Under the pieces are notes generated by a model. It was not told the origin of the DNA. It saw only the letters and a program-made list of their open reading frames with translations, and did no database searches. From Paracoccus sulfuroxidans (GTDB taxonomy: Bacteria > Pseudomonadota > Alphaproteobacteria > Rhodobacterales > Rhodobacteraceae): DNA of 49,181 nt. The position numbers and the translations under genes are program-made. This document shows positions 39,464 to 48,573 of this stretch, piece by piece. Within the stretch, counting starts at the first letter, position 1, and each line of letters begins with the position of its first letter. The DNA lies in NCBI RefSeq assembly GCF_007830335.1, contig NZ_VLKU01000005.1, forward strand, positions 1-49,181, written 5' to 3'.

Positions 39464-39543
39464 CGTCAACTCCCGTGACTGTCATGAACGACAAGAGCCG
39501 CCCAGGAGGCGGCTCTTGTCGAGAAAGAAGAAAGGCGAAGGCG

Positions 39544-41643
39544 TTATGCGCCGGGGTTTTTGAAGCCGCCCCGGAAGTCGGCCGCGCCGAAGCCGAAATC
39601 GTGCTCAACGGTCATCGAGAAGCCTTGCGTGCCGAAGGGCTCTTCGGTGCGCACGCGCGGCGCTTCCTGACCATCGAGGAAACCGTAGACCCAGCACGGT
39701 GCCCGCTCGGAGAGCAGATACCACTCATCGCCCACGATTTCGGTGGTGACCACCGGCTTCAGCTTGCCCGAGAACGGGTTGACCGCACCGGCATCGGTGG
39801 GCGTGATCTGCGCCACGATCATTTCGGCTTCGGTTTCCATATCGGGACCGACCAGCAGGATCGAGGGCGCGAGGTTCAGGCGCTGGCCGTCGATCGATTC
39901 CTGCTTGCGCATTGCGGCGCGCCCCTCGGAAAGTGACACCGCCGTGATGCCGCCGCCCGCCGCAGCAAGGTTGCCGCGCGAAGCATCGAAGATCGCCGTG
40001 CCGTCCGAGAGACTGGCCGACAATGCCTGCGCATAGAAGGTGCGCTCCTCGAAATGGGCGATGGTCTCGCCATAGCTCGAGAGCATGTCGTTGATCGCGC
40101 CGAGATCGTCATTGATCAGCATCTGGCGCGAGATGGTCAGGCCGCGCGCGTACGGCACGATCACCGCCATCTCGCCACTTTCCCCGAAGGTGCCCCATTT
40201 GATCTCGCCGGTCTCGCCGACCGGCAGGAGCGTCGGGAAATCACCGGCCCGCACCAAGGGCATCGGGCGGAAGTCGCGGAAATTCTTCTGCTTGGCGATC
40301 GCACGATAGGTCGGGGTGAATTCGCTATAGCGCTCGAGCAACACCTTGTTCAGCGCATTCTGGAAAATCGCGGGATAGTCCGAGGTCGAATGCGAGGCGT
40401 CCATGAAAACATTGATCTTGTCGCCTGCCGAGCGGATGCGACCGCGATGCCCGATGGTCGCGGCCGCCATTTCGACCAGCGACATCTCCATGTAGGGCCG
40501 CGCGGCCGCCGTCGCCGGATCTCGGCCAACGATCTGGGCATGGAGCGCATCGGCCATCGCTGCACGGCGCGTGCTGCGCTCGTCGCGCAGGATGCGGGTG
40601 CGGGCAACGCCAGGGCGGGCTTTCGTCATCGTGTGACCCTTCATTTTCTTGAACTCGGCAATGGCCTGTTTGGCACTGAGCCCGCGGCTGATCCAATTGG
40701 CCTCCATATCGCGCCCGATCTTCCGCGAGGCGCAGAAGCGGCGGATACCGAGTGCATTGGCTTGCGCTTGCGCAGCATCATCCTCTTCGAGATCCGCGTC
40801 CTCCTCTTCGGCTTCGGGGTCGATTTCCTCACCTTCCTCGAGATCGACCTCGTCTTCGAGATCATCCTCAAGATCGGTCTGATCCTCCTCTTCTGAGGTG
40901 ATCGGGTCGTCTTGTTCCATCTGGTCTTCGTCGTCGCCCTCGACCTGCGCGGCGGTGCGTTGGGATTTGCGGCTCATGGCCTTCTCCTTCGGTTTCGGAT
41001 TGGATGCCCCGACCATCATCGACCAGATCATCGACATGCTGGCCCGCTGGCCGAGCTGGTTGCCGACCTCCCGCAGTCCTTTCGGAGCCTTGGGATAGAG
41101 CCGGTAATCAAAGAGCGCCGCCGCAGCAGCGTCGGCACTCTCATCTGTCGTGGTCGCAAAGCCCGCTGCGACCGCCGCAGGGCCGTCGAAATAGGTCTCG
41201 GCCCTCATGATCTCGCGGGCCTCTTCGGTGCCGATCCCCGCCCGCGCCGCATAGACGCCGGCGTAGGCATTCGCGAGCACACCGAGGGCTTGCGCCTCTT
41301 TGAGGTGATCGTCTTCGGTGCCGCGCCCCTCCGTGCACCAGCGCGCCGGATCGTGGATCATCATCACCGCACCCGCCGGCATGACGATGTGGTCGCCCGC
41401 CATGGCAATCAGCGAGGCCGCTGAAGCAGCAATACCGTCGATCACGATGGTGACCTCGCCGTCGTGGTTTTTCAGCGCATTGTGGATCGCCTGGCCTTCC
41501 GTCGCGATTCCCCCGCCCGAGTTCAGGCGCACAGTCAAAGGGCCTTTCAATCCTGCAATCTGTTCGCGCACGGATTTTGCCGTGAAATATTCCTCCTCCC
41601 AAAAAGAAGAGCCGACCGTTCCGGTCAGGACGATTTCATTCAT
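39544..41643 (-). CDS. ClpP-like prohead protease / major capsid protein fusion
   Basis: A 699-residue polyprotein. Residues 1-~200 are a ClpP-type serine protease with GIAASAAS (catalytic Ser74) and MMIHDP (His97). Residues ~234-292 are an extremely acidic Asp/Glu linker, probably a scaffold. From ~340 on is an HK97-fold capsid protein (FQNALNKVLLERYSEF, FEERTFYAQALSA, TEEPFGTQGFSMTVEHDFGF). In-frame ATGs at 40977 (residue 223, preceded by AAGGAG) and 40629 (residue 339, preceded by AAGGG) could give separate scaffold-capsid and capsid products. It overlaps the portal stop by ATGA. Confidence 0.92.
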   Translation of the reverse strand: MNEIVLTGTVGSSFWEEEYFTAKSVREQIAGLKGPLTVRLNSGGGIATEGQAIHNALKNHDGEVTIVIDGIAASAASLIAMAGDHIVMPAGAVMMIHDPARWCTEGRGTEDDHLKEAQALGVLANAYAGVYAARAGIGTEEAREIMRAETYFDGPAAVAAGFATTTDESADAAAAALFDYRLYPKAPKGLREVGNQLGQRASMSMIWSMMVGASNPKPKEKAMSRKSQRTAAQVEGDDEDQMEQDDPITSEEEDQTDLEDDLEDEVDLEEGEEIDPEAEEEDADLEEDDAAQAQANALGIRRFCASRKIGRDMEANWISRGLSAKQAIAEFKKMKGHTMTKARPGVARTRILRDERSTRRAAMADALHAQIVGRDPATAAARPYMEMSLVEMAAATIGHRGRIRSAGDKINVFMDASHSTSDYPAIFQNALNKVLLERYSEFTPTYRAIAKQKNFRDFRPMPLVRAGDFPTLLPVGETGEIKWGTFGESGEMAVIVPYARGLTISRQMLINDDLGAINDMLSSYGETIAHFEERTFYAQALSASLSDGTAIFDASRGNLAAAGGGITAVSLSEGRAAMRKQESIDGQRLNLAPSILLVGPDMETEAEMIVAQITPTDAGAVNPFSGKLKPVVTTEIVGDEWYLLSERAPCWVYGFLDGQEAPRVRTEEPFGTQGFSMTVEHDFGFGAADFRGGFKNPGA

Positions 41644-43121
41644 GGGGTGCTTCCCTCATCCGAGAAATTGGCATTCTGCCGCGACACGTCGGCGCGCGGA
41701 TCACTGTCGAAAGGAAGGCCAAGGCGATCAGCCTCATCCTTGTCCTGCTGTTGCTCGGCCAGCAGCCGTTCGGGGTCGAGGCCAAGCTGGCGCACAACCC
41801 CCTGCCGCGACTGGAAACCCGAGCGGACCGCTTCACGCAGCGCCCCAAACTCCCGCGCGGGGTCGACAAGGATCCGGTGCGGCGGCACCCAGGTGAACCG
41901 GATCGCGCCGGGAAGATCCCATGCTTCCTCGAATTCCTCTTCGATCCAGGCCTCCTCGATCCAGCGCCCCAGAGGCTGCAGAAGCATCGGAATGATCATC
42001 AGCCACTGCCAGCGCGAGATATTGCGCTCCATCTCCAGCCGCCCGATCCGCGCGGAGCTGAAGTTCACCCCGCTGAGATCGCCGGTCAGCGCCTCATAGG
42101 TCAGACCGATTCCCATCGCCGCCGCACGCAGGACATTCTTCATGAAATCGGGATAATCCCCGACCGCAGGCGGCTCGGCGAACTCCATCTCCTCGTCATT
42201 GGCGATTTCCATGATAACGCCCGGTTGAAGCGTGCCGCCAAGCTCCTGCCGTTCCCTACCACCATCAGCGCCGAGCCGATGAAACGCAGTGAAACAGGCC
42301 GCAATTTTCTGACGCATCAAATGAGCGTCCTCAGCGTCGTCAGCATTGACCAGCTTTTCCGCGATGGGGGTGAACCAGCTAATCCCACGTGTTTGGCCGG
42401 GTCGATCGACACGGAAGAGATGCAGGATCTCGTCTGCCGGAACCCGCTCTGAGGTCATCGGATTGTGCCCGGGTCGCCATTCGCCGCCGGGGTGCTGGGT
42501 GTAGAGCCAATAGGCCACCCTTTCGCCGCTCTCCCGGTCGTACTCGATCCCCTCGCGGATCTCGTTCCCATCGAGGAAGCCCCCCCAACGGCTGTCGTCA
42601 AGATATTCCGGCTCCAACACCTCAAGCTGGAGCGGGATGGTCAGCGGCGCACCGATCGGGCGGTGACGACGGATCAGAACTTCGCCGCTCTCGACCACCG
42701 TATTCATCGCCAGCGCCTGCAACCCGTAGAGGTTCAAGAGACCATTCTTGTCGATGGCCGTGGTGTCGAGGTGCTCCTCGATCATCTCGAGCCCGCGCCG
42801 CCGCAGGTTTTCCTGCAATGCCTGCGGCAGGCCCGTGGAAACCTGAAGCTTCGGGATGATGCCATCGCCAACGACATGACCGGAGACCACATCCTGCACC
42901 CGGCGGGCAAAAGGCGTATTGCGGATCATGTCTCGGGCGTAAAAGGACACCTGTCTGCGATCGCGGCTGGCGAGATCCGCATCCGATCCACTCGCCTTCA
43001 GACCGTCATTGCGACGCCCGAGACGGGCGGCACGATAGTGCATGGCAATGGTGCGGCTTTTCTCACGCTGCATCGCGCGGCCGGGGGCGACCGCCATAAA
43101 GAACCGATCGAGAAGATTCAT
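41640..43121 (-). CDS. Portal protein, lambda family
   Basis: A 493-residue portal that forms the dodecameric DNA channel at one capsid vertex. It begins MNLLDRFFMAVAPGRAMQRE and has the family features FARRVQDVVSGHVVGDGI, DEILHLFRVDRPGQTRGISW and YEALTGDLSGVNFSSARIG. The start at 43121 is one base past the stop of the gpW-like gene; an upstream 12-codon extension overlaps that gene. The gene is followed at once by the protease-capsid fusion, as in lambda B-C-E order. Confidence 0.95.
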   Translation of the reverse strand: MNLLDRFFMAVAPGRAMQREKSRTIAMHYRAARLGRRNDGLKASGSDADLASRDRRQVSFYARDMIRNTPFARRVQDVVSGHVVGDGIIPKLQVSTGLPQALQENLRRRGLEMIEEHLDTTAIDKNGLLNLYGLQALAMNTVVESGEVLIRRHRPIGAPLTIPLQLEVLEPEYLDDSRWGGFLDGNEIREGIEYDRESGERVAYWLYTQHPGGEWRPGHNPMTSERVPADEILHLFRVDRPGQTRGISWFTPIAEKLVNADDAEDAHLMRQKIAACFTAFHRLGADGGRERQELGGTLQPGVIMEIANDEEMEFAEPPAVGDYPDFMKNVLRAAAMGIGLTYEALTGDLSGVNFSSARIGRLEMERNISRWQWLMIIPMLLQPLGRWIEEAWIEEEFEEAWDLPGAIRFTWVPPHRILVDPAREFGALREAVRSGFQSRQGVVRQLGLDPERLLAEQQQDKDEADRLGLPFDSDPRADVSRQNANFSDEGSTP

Positions 43122-43122
43122 G

Positions 43123-43320
43123 TCAGCCCCTTGAGAAGGTTGGCAGGTGGAAGCCACCGCGCCGTGGCGTGATGCCCAGGTCTTCCTCGATCATTTTGAC
43201 GATGCGGCGCATCTCATCGAGTGAGCGGAAGGTCACCTTCTCGCCGTTGATTTCCAGAGAGGTCACCCCCTTGGCGATATTGGCCTTCAGCTCAGCAAGC
43301 TGTTCAGGGGTGTAAGACAT
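43123..43320 (-). CDS. Head-tail joining protein (gpW-like)
   Basis: A 65-residue protein starting MSYTPEQLAELKANIAKGVT, with FRSLDEMRRIVKMIEEDLG, the pattern of gpW-family joining proteins encoded between terminase and portal. Its ATG overlaps the TerL stop (TAATG). It plugs or adapts the portal after DNA packaging. Confidence 0.82.
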   Translation of the reverse strand: MSYTPEQLAELKANIAKGVTSLEINGEKVTFRSLDEMRRIVKMIEEDLGITPRRGGFHLPTFSRG

Positions 43321-45509
43321 TAGAGCCACTTTCCTCGGTTCTGAATCCAACCTCCACGTCCGGGTGCCGACAGGCCGGGGCGCGAAGCCGCGACCGGACG
43401 CCGGATCGGAGAAGAAGGCTGCAGCTCAACAGGTTCGGCGGCACCCGAAGGTGGGCCGGTGTCACCCGCCTCAGGGCTGGAAGCGGTCGGCTCGAGAGTG
43501 AGCCACGGGTTTTCTTCGCTCCACACCGCCCAGATCGGCGGTGCGGACCAGACGATCTTTTCACCGCCCTTGATGATGTGCTGCGCCCGCGCCTGAACGA
43601 GATGATCGAGGCTTTCGTTGCGCACCATGCCAGGCCGTTTTGTCCACCCTTTGTCGCCCCGCCGCTCGGCGGTGAACTCGATCAGGTGGTCCTCTTCCAT
43701 CCATTCCGGGATCAGGCAGGCATTGGCTTCGGCCTGATCGGTGTGCAGCGAGGCCGCCACCGCATCCTTTAACTTGTCCACCGCCATGAAGAGAATCTCG
43801 ACATCCTTGGCGACACGGCGGCGTTTGGCCTTCTGGCTCGCGCTTTCGGGGGCTTTGAGCCAGACCCGATCGGTCCGGTCGAGCCCGCCCTCGCCCCGCG
43901 TCAGATACCAGCGCCCACCCTGACCTGCACGGCGTCGACCACGATAGAACCGATAAGCGTTATCGGTGGTCGCGCCGCCGCCATGCATGTCGATCGCAAG
44001 CGACATCGCCTTGAGTTCGCTGGCAGTTCCCGCAACCGGCCAGCTCCGGTCTGCGAGAGCCACGAGCACCTGCCAATCCCCCGCGTTCTCGAAAGGCTTC
44101 AGCGCACGTTCGGCATTCCCGTCGGGCGGCGTGATCAGGTCGAAGCGGTCGATCGGCTGGTGCCGGCCGTTCTCGCCCCACGCGGTCGCGCCAACGACAA
44201 AGCGGGTGCCCTGCACGTCGATCGACACGGTGATGTAGCGTGTCCAATCCGGAGCGATGCCCTTGGGAAGATCGCGTCCGCGCGCCCGATCCCGCAAACC
44301 CTGAACCGTGATTTCCAGATCCGAACTCGCCGAGCGCGGGAAATGGGGCTGGGCGAAGCCAGTGTTCATCACTGTCTTCAGCTTTTCCTCATCGCCTGTC
44401 ATCTCGAAGGCTTGCACCGCCTGCCGATACGTCGTCACCAATTCCTTCCAGCTCGAGAAAGCCGCAGCCGTGCCGTCGAGCCAATAGCTCAGCATATCGC
44501 TACGCCTGACCCGCCCACTTTCGATCGGCACGAGACGCGGCTGGCCCCGGCTGTCGAGGTCAAAGCTCTCATGCAACCATCGCCCCGAGGCGTTCAATTC
44601 GCGCTTCAGCTCGTGCCCGAATTCCATGCCGCAATGCGGGCATCCCATCCGCGCAGCTTCGCCCGCCTCCATCGGATCGCCACTTTCGGGATAGCGCAGA
44701 CGGCGGAATGACGGCTCGAACTCACCTTCGCAATTCGGGCAGGGCCAGTACCAGCGCCCGCGCGTGCCATGCGGGTAGAGCGCTAGAACGCCGTAGTTGA
44801 CCGGTGGGCAATCATGCGGCGTCAACGGACGCCAGTTTTCATCCTTGAGCGGCGCGCCGGGGCTGCTTTCGACAACCACCATCCCGCGCGACAGGAATGT
44901 CCGTGCACGGGCCCGCATCAGCGAATAGGCGTCCCCTTCCCCGTCGATGCTTTCGGGGAAGTGATCGTAATCGGTACCGAGCACCAGCCGGATCGTCGCC
45001 GAGCTGAGCTTTGTAATCGTCGGCCAATCGAGCGAGAGCTGCGTGCCCCCGGTGAAAAGCTTCTGATAGATGTTGTCCGAGCCTCGCCCTTTGGCCTGAC
45101 GCTGGCGCAGCTCGGGGCTGTTGCGCACCATCGGCGAAATCTTGTTGCGCTCGAATTCTGCCGCGGCCTCCCGCGTCATCTGGAAGATCGCGATGCGGCC
45201 GGGATCGGCGGCAATCGTATAGGCCAGTGCCGATTGCAGCATCTGGGTTTTTCCCGACTGCGAAGGCCCGCAGAAGGACAGGCCGCGATAGGCCCGCGAG
45301 GCGATCATATCGGTCGGCTCGACCATATAGGGCGTCACATCACGGCGGAACGGCTGCCATTGCCCCGAGACATTGACCCGCATGTATTTCTCGGCCGCTT
45401 CCGTGACCGAGATCCGCTCGGCCGGTCGCCAGGCGGGAAGCGCAAGCTTCAACGCAGCCCTTGGATCCGCATAGGGCGGCAAGGGCTCGAAATCGTCCAG
45501 CATCCGCAT
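43320..45509 (-). CDS. Terminase large subunit, gpA family
   Basis: A 729-residue packaging ATPase and nuclease. The Walker A-like GPSQSGKTQ is at 81-89. A four-Cys zinc motif (CPNCEGEF ... CPHCGMEF) lies near 250-295. The nuclease half follows (RYITVSIDVQGTRFVVGATA, SLAIDMHGGGATTD). Members of this family cut cos sites, so cohesive ends are expected. The last ~45 residues are Pro/Ser-rich. It follows TerS after 10 bp and overlaps the gpW-like start. Confidence 0.95.
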   Translation of the reverse strand: MRMLDDFEPLPPYADPRAALKLALPAWRPAERISVTEAAEKYMRVNVSGQWQPFRRDVTPYMVEPTDMIASRAYRGLSFCGPSQSGKTQMLQSALAYTIAADPGRIAIFQMTREAAAEFERNKISPMVRNSPELRQRQAKGRGSDNIYQKLFTGGTQLSLDWPTITKLSSATIRLVLGTDYDHFPESIDGEGDAYSLMRARARTFLSRGMVVVESSPGAPLKDENWRPLTPHDCPPVNYGVLALYPHGTRGRWYWPCPNCEGEFEPSFRRLRYPESGDPMEAGEAARMGCPHCGMEFGHELKRELNASGRWLHESFDLDSRGQPRLVPIESGRVRRSDMLSYWLDGTAAAFSSWKELVTTYRQAVQAFEMTGDEEKLKTVMNTGFAQPHFPRSASSDLEITVQGLRDRARGRDLPKGIAPDWTRYITVSIDVQGTRFVVGATAWGENGRHQPIDRFDLITPPDGNAERALKPFENAGDWQVLVALADRSWPVAGTASELKAMSLAIDMHGGGATTDNAYRFYRGRRRAGQGGRWYLTRGEGGLDRTDRVWLKAPESASQKAKRRRVAKDVEILFMAVDKLKDAVAASLHTDQAEANACLIPEWMEEDHLIEFTAERRGDKGWTKRPGMVRNESLDHLVQARAQHIIKGGEKIVWSAPPIWAVWSEENPWLTLEPTASSPEAGDTGPPSGAAEPVELQPSSPIRRPVAASRPGLSAPGRGGWIQNRGKWL

Positions 45510-45519
45510 GGCAGCCTCG

Positions 45520-46194
45520 TCAGATCAACAGGCTGCCTCCGAAATCGGCCTCCCCGATCTCCGCGTCCTGCAATTCGCTTTCATGGATCCGATCCGCGAT
45601 GGCGGTCAGGATATCGCTTCCGATCCGTGCCACAGAGGCGACTTGCACCGGGTTGAGATCGAGTTCGCGCTCGAGGCGGTCGGGCATGGCCTCAATCCCG
45701 TCGCGCACGATCTTGCCGAGGCTTTCGAGCAGATCGAGGACATCCCCGATCTGGACCAGCTGCCGCCGCCGCCGTTGGGCCTCGGACCAGCGCATGTCCG
45801 CCTCGGCCAGTTCGCGCCGCTCTTTGGCCGAAAGCTTCGCGGCCTGACTGTCCAGCTCGACGCCAAGGAATTCGGCGCGCAACAGACTGATCTGGTTTTC
45901 GTTATGCTTGTTGCGGCTGGCCGCGTCGGCGTCGCGCGCCTTGCGCCACGCCCAGCAATGGGAAAGCCGCAACACATAGGCGGTGCCGTTGCCACCATCC
46001 CGCGCCACCGGCATCCCGTCCTTGATCCATTTGCCAACCGTGTTGACCGTGGTGCCGAAAGCCTGTGCGACCTCCGACTGATTCATGTCCGCATCGCTGA
46101 CATTGGCCGGAAGCGGAAAGAGCCGCAGCTTTTCGGCCAGCTCGTCGTCGATCACGACATCGAGGAGCGGCGGCGCAGTGTCGGCGTCTGACAT
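45520..46194 (-). CDS. Terminase small subunit (Nu1-like)
   Basis: A 224-residue DNA-recognition subunit. The N-terminal winged-helix part is visible (DMNQSEVAQAFGTTVNTVGK, WIKDGMPVARDG), like Nu1 proteins that bind cos. A helical middle (LLRAEFLGVELDSQAAKLSA) and a C-terminal interaction part follow. The start at 46194 (MSDADTAPP) has GAGG six bases upstream; eight extra codons upstream were rejected. Confidence 0.85.
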   Translation of the reverse strand: MSDADTAPPLLDVVIDDELAEKLRLFPLPANVSDADMNQSEVAQAFGTTVNTVGKWIKDGMPVARDGGNGTAYVLRLSHCWAWRKARDADAASRNKHNENQISLLRAEFLGVELDSQAAKLSAKERRELAEADMRWSEAQRRRRQLVQIGDVLDLLESLGKIVRDGIEAMPDRLERELDLNPVQVASVARIGSDILTAIADRIHESELQDAEIGEADFGGSLLI

Positions 46195-46310
46195 GGCAAA
46201 CCTCAACAACAACCCCATCTCGCAGGGCAGAAAAATCCCGAAACAATTGCAAACATCGGGGCGCGAATGACCCCCGACGCGATGAAGGTCAGGAAGGACC
46301 CGCGAAGATT
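46195..46310. other. Gap upstream of TerS: candidate cos region
   Basis: A 116-bp gene-free stretch directly before the small terminase gene, where lambda has cos. It includes an interrupted inverted repeat around 46255-46281 (TCGGGGCGCG ... CCCCCGACGCG). No known cos core was recognised. Confidence 0.25.
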
Positions 46311-47030
46311 TTAAGCCCCGCTCCGCTTGGCGAGCATTTTCGCCAGGGTCCGGCGCATATGCCCGGGCAGCCGCGCAGCGTGGACGTCTACGGCCCCGTC
46401 GAAGAAACCCAGCCTCTTTTCATAGACCGGCACGGCAGCGGTGAAGTTCAGCACCTTGCTGATCGAACCGTCTGCATCCCGCTTCCATATCCCGGGTGAA
46501 AGCTTGGATGACGCCCGTGGAACGAAAAACCCGGCCCTCTTGCGATTGCGTTTCCGTGACGCTGGCGAAGTATTCGAGGTCGCATCCCTCTGCGACTGGA
46601 CCGCAGAGAGCGCCTGATTTCGCTCGCCGCGCGACCAGTTGCCGAAAGCGTCAAGCTTGGCCCCACCAGCAGGCGTGACCGCCGTGATATGACCATCATA
46701 GGCAAGGCGCGATTGCAGCAGGCTTTCGAGGCCGGTGTTGCCACGCGGTCCGCCGCGCTCCTGCACCTTCAGAAAATGCCGCTTTCCGACAGAGGGTCGT
46801 TCCTCGACCGATGCTTCCAGACGGGTTGGACGTGCACCGCGCACCATAAAAGCATTCTTGGCAAAGCGCGTTGGACGGTCAAAGACATCGTCCATTCGCG
46901 TCTGCACATGTTTCAGCACATCGGTCGCCGTATCGTTCAGCGCCCAGCTGGCCGCCACAGCGAGATCTCTGCCTGACAATCGCCTGAAAGCTGCATCGAC
47001 ATGGTGATCATCTACCGTGATCTTGATCAT
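46311..47030 (-). CDS. Minor tail protein Z-like (tail completion)
   Basis: A 239-residue basic protein resembling the gpZ family: MIKITVDDHHVDAAFRRLSG, VAASWALNDTATDVLKHVQT, FDRPTRFAKNAFMVRGARP and AVPVYEKRLGFF. In lambda gpZ lies between FII and U and completes tails for joining. Here the gene is upstream of TerS, while the FII and U genes directly overlap each other. A G6 run precedes the ATG. The family call is moderate; a phage structural protein is likely. Confidence 0.65.
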   Translation of the reverse strand: MIKITVDDHHVDAAFRRLSGRDLAVAASWALNDTATDVLKHVQTRMDDVFDRPTRFAKNAFMVRGARPTRLEASVEERPSVGKRHFLKVQERGGPRGNTGLESLLQSRLAYDGHITAVTPAGGAKLDAFGNWSRGERNQALSAVQSQRDATSNTSPASRKRNRKRAGFFVPRASSKLSPGIWKRDADGSISKVLNFTAAVPVYEKRLGFFDGAVDVHAARLPGHMRRTLAKMLAKRSGA

Positions 47031-47118
47031 GCCGCCCCCCGAAACGCACGGCGCCCGCGAGGAGGGTTCCTAGCGGGCGCACGTGTAGATGATGGCAAGA
47101 TTGGTAGGACGGCGTGTC

Positions 47119-47838
47119 CTAAGTGGTCAAGCCCATTTTGCTATGAAACTGCATACGGTCTAAGCAGGCTGCCAGAGCGCACTGCAAGGCCACCACGTTC
47201 CTCCCCGTTTTCGTCCAGCCGTGCCGCTCCAGTACCGACTGAAATGACCGACCGTGCAGGCAGATATCATCGACCAGAACGCGGTCATGGATCATGCGCG
47301 CGCCGTCCCCGCCACGGGCCGAGGGACGCACCCGGCGCACCGGCATGGCGACACCATGGCCGATCCGGCGGCGCAGAAGCTCGATCACCCTGCCCTCTTC
47401 GATAAAGGCGTCTATGAACTCACCGCCCCCGCTCGGGCTGCCACCCCGACCTGCCTCAAGGCTGGCGCAGCGCATCCCGCCTGCGTCATGGCGTTCGACC
47501 AGATCGCGATAGAGCCTGCCGACCGCGACCTGACCGGGGGTGAAGGGCGGCGCATCCTTCCTCTTCGCCGCCCGCCGCGCCAAATCATCGAAGATATCCG
47601 TGGCCCGCACAGCATTGAAGCCACGCCACCCCAGCTCCTCAACCTTCCAACCCGTCGCGTCCTTGGCATCCGGTACCATGCGCCGGGGCGTCACCACGAT
47701 CTGCGGTCCCCGCGCCGGTGCGATCGGGATGGCGGGGCCGCAGCCGTCCACCGGCGTTGCCCGATGGAGAATGGCATCCAGCCGCGCCCGTTCTGCGGCA
47801 ATCCGCGCTGCCGCCGCCTCGCGAAACGCCTTCGTCAT
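47119..47838 (-). CDS. DUF6456-like phage regulator-type protein
   Basis: A 239-residue protein that overlaps the previous gene by ATGA. It begins MTKAFREAAAARIAAERARL. The C-terminal half (FTPGQVAVGRLYRDLVERHD ... HDRVLVDDICLHGRSFQSVL, ERHGWTKTGRNVVALQCALA) matches the layout of DUF6456: a helical domain with a final helix-turn-helix-like GW-x-R-x-x-x-V segment. Its place just before the late genes would suit a late transcription regulator. It ends in a small inverted repeat (TAGGAC / GTCCTA). Confidence 0.6.
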   Translation of the reverse strand: MTKAFREAAAARIAAERARLDAILHRATPVDGCGPAIPIAPARGPQIVVTPRRMVPDAKDATGWKVEELGWRGFNAVRATDIFDDLARRAAKRKDAPPFTPGQVAVGRLYRDLVERHDAGGMRCASLEAGRGGSPSGGGEFIDAFIEEGRVIELLRRRIGHGVAMPVRRVRPSARGGDGARMIHDRVLVDDICLHGRSFQSVLERHGWTKTGRNVVALQCALAACLDRMQFHSKMGLTT

Positions 47839-48401
47839 GCCGCGTCCTCACTCTCGGTGGCCGAGGCCGACTGGATCGCCTCGATCTCTTGCAACTCACG
47901 GTGCCAATGCGCCAACCACCGCTTGTCCTCTTCCGACGCAAGCCCCGAGCGGATGTTCTCGGCGATCACCTTCCGCCGGTGCTGGCTGCGCTCCGCAGCT
48001 TCCTTCAACTCGCGGATCACGTATTTCCCGGGCGGGGGCCCAAGGCGCTTGGCGACCTCGTAAAGCTCAACGGCCCAACCCTCAGCCATGGCCTGGCGCC
48101 CCATCGCGGAACGGATCAGGCTGCGGGCATAATCACATTCGGTCGGCGGTGGCAGCTGCAGCGTGAAGGCCCAGGCCTTGATCATCGCTTCCTCGGGCCA
48201 GCCCTTTCCTGCGTGGCGCAGGATCAGATCGTGCATGCCAAGCAGGTTTTCATCGCTCATATAGGCCAGTCGATCGCGCAGGCGGAGCAGCATCTTCTCA
48301 TGCGCCTCTGCGCTGACCCCGCGCCGGCGCGGCAGCCCCGCCAAAGGCGCGATCAGCAACCTGTCAACTCGCGCATCCCTGTCCGCTTTCGTCCCGGTCA
48401 T
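47835..48401 (-). CDS. Phage hypothetical protein
   Basis: A 188-residue helical, basic-acidic protein (MTGTKADRDARVDRLLIAPL, YMSDENLLGMHDLILRHAGK). The ATG at 48401 fits the GAGGG ribosome site better than the ATG two codons earlier. It overlaps the next gene by ATGA. The family is not recognised; it lies between the DUF1376 gene and the DUF6456-like gene in an early-to-late transition block. Confidence 0.6.
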   Translation of the reverse strand: MTGTKADRDARVDRLLIAPLAGLPRRRGVSAEAHEKMLLRLRDRLAYMSDENLLGMHDLILRHAGKGWPEEAMIKAWAFTLQLPPPTECDYARSLIRSAMGRQAMAEGWAVELYEVAKRLGPPPGKYVIRELKEAAERSQHRRKVIAENIRSGLASEEDKRWLAHWHRELQEIEAIQSASATESEDAA

Positions 48402-48573
48402 GGCCATCCCTCTTTCTCAGCATTGCCGACTTATCCACAGGCGCGCCCGGTGCAGTGTCGGGATTGGCCTGTGTGCTTTCCTTTTCATTTCCCTGTCTAT
48501 GTCCCTGTCGTGCAGGACAGTCTGAGATTGTCCGATGACTGTCTGAGACTGTCCTTCGGACAATGTTGGACAA
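48402..48573 (-). repeat. Repeat-bearing segment after the DUF1376 stop
   Basis: Immediately after the DUF1376 TGA the same frame stays open (SNIVRRTVSDSHRTISDCPA ... PDTAPGAPVDKS) to 48364. The DNA has repeated GGACA(G/A)TCTCAGAC motifs and a perfect GGACAGTCT / AGACTGTCC inverted repeat (about 48510-48560). This looks like the linker of longer DUF1376 proteins, here cut off from the domain by a stop. Confidence 0.45.
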
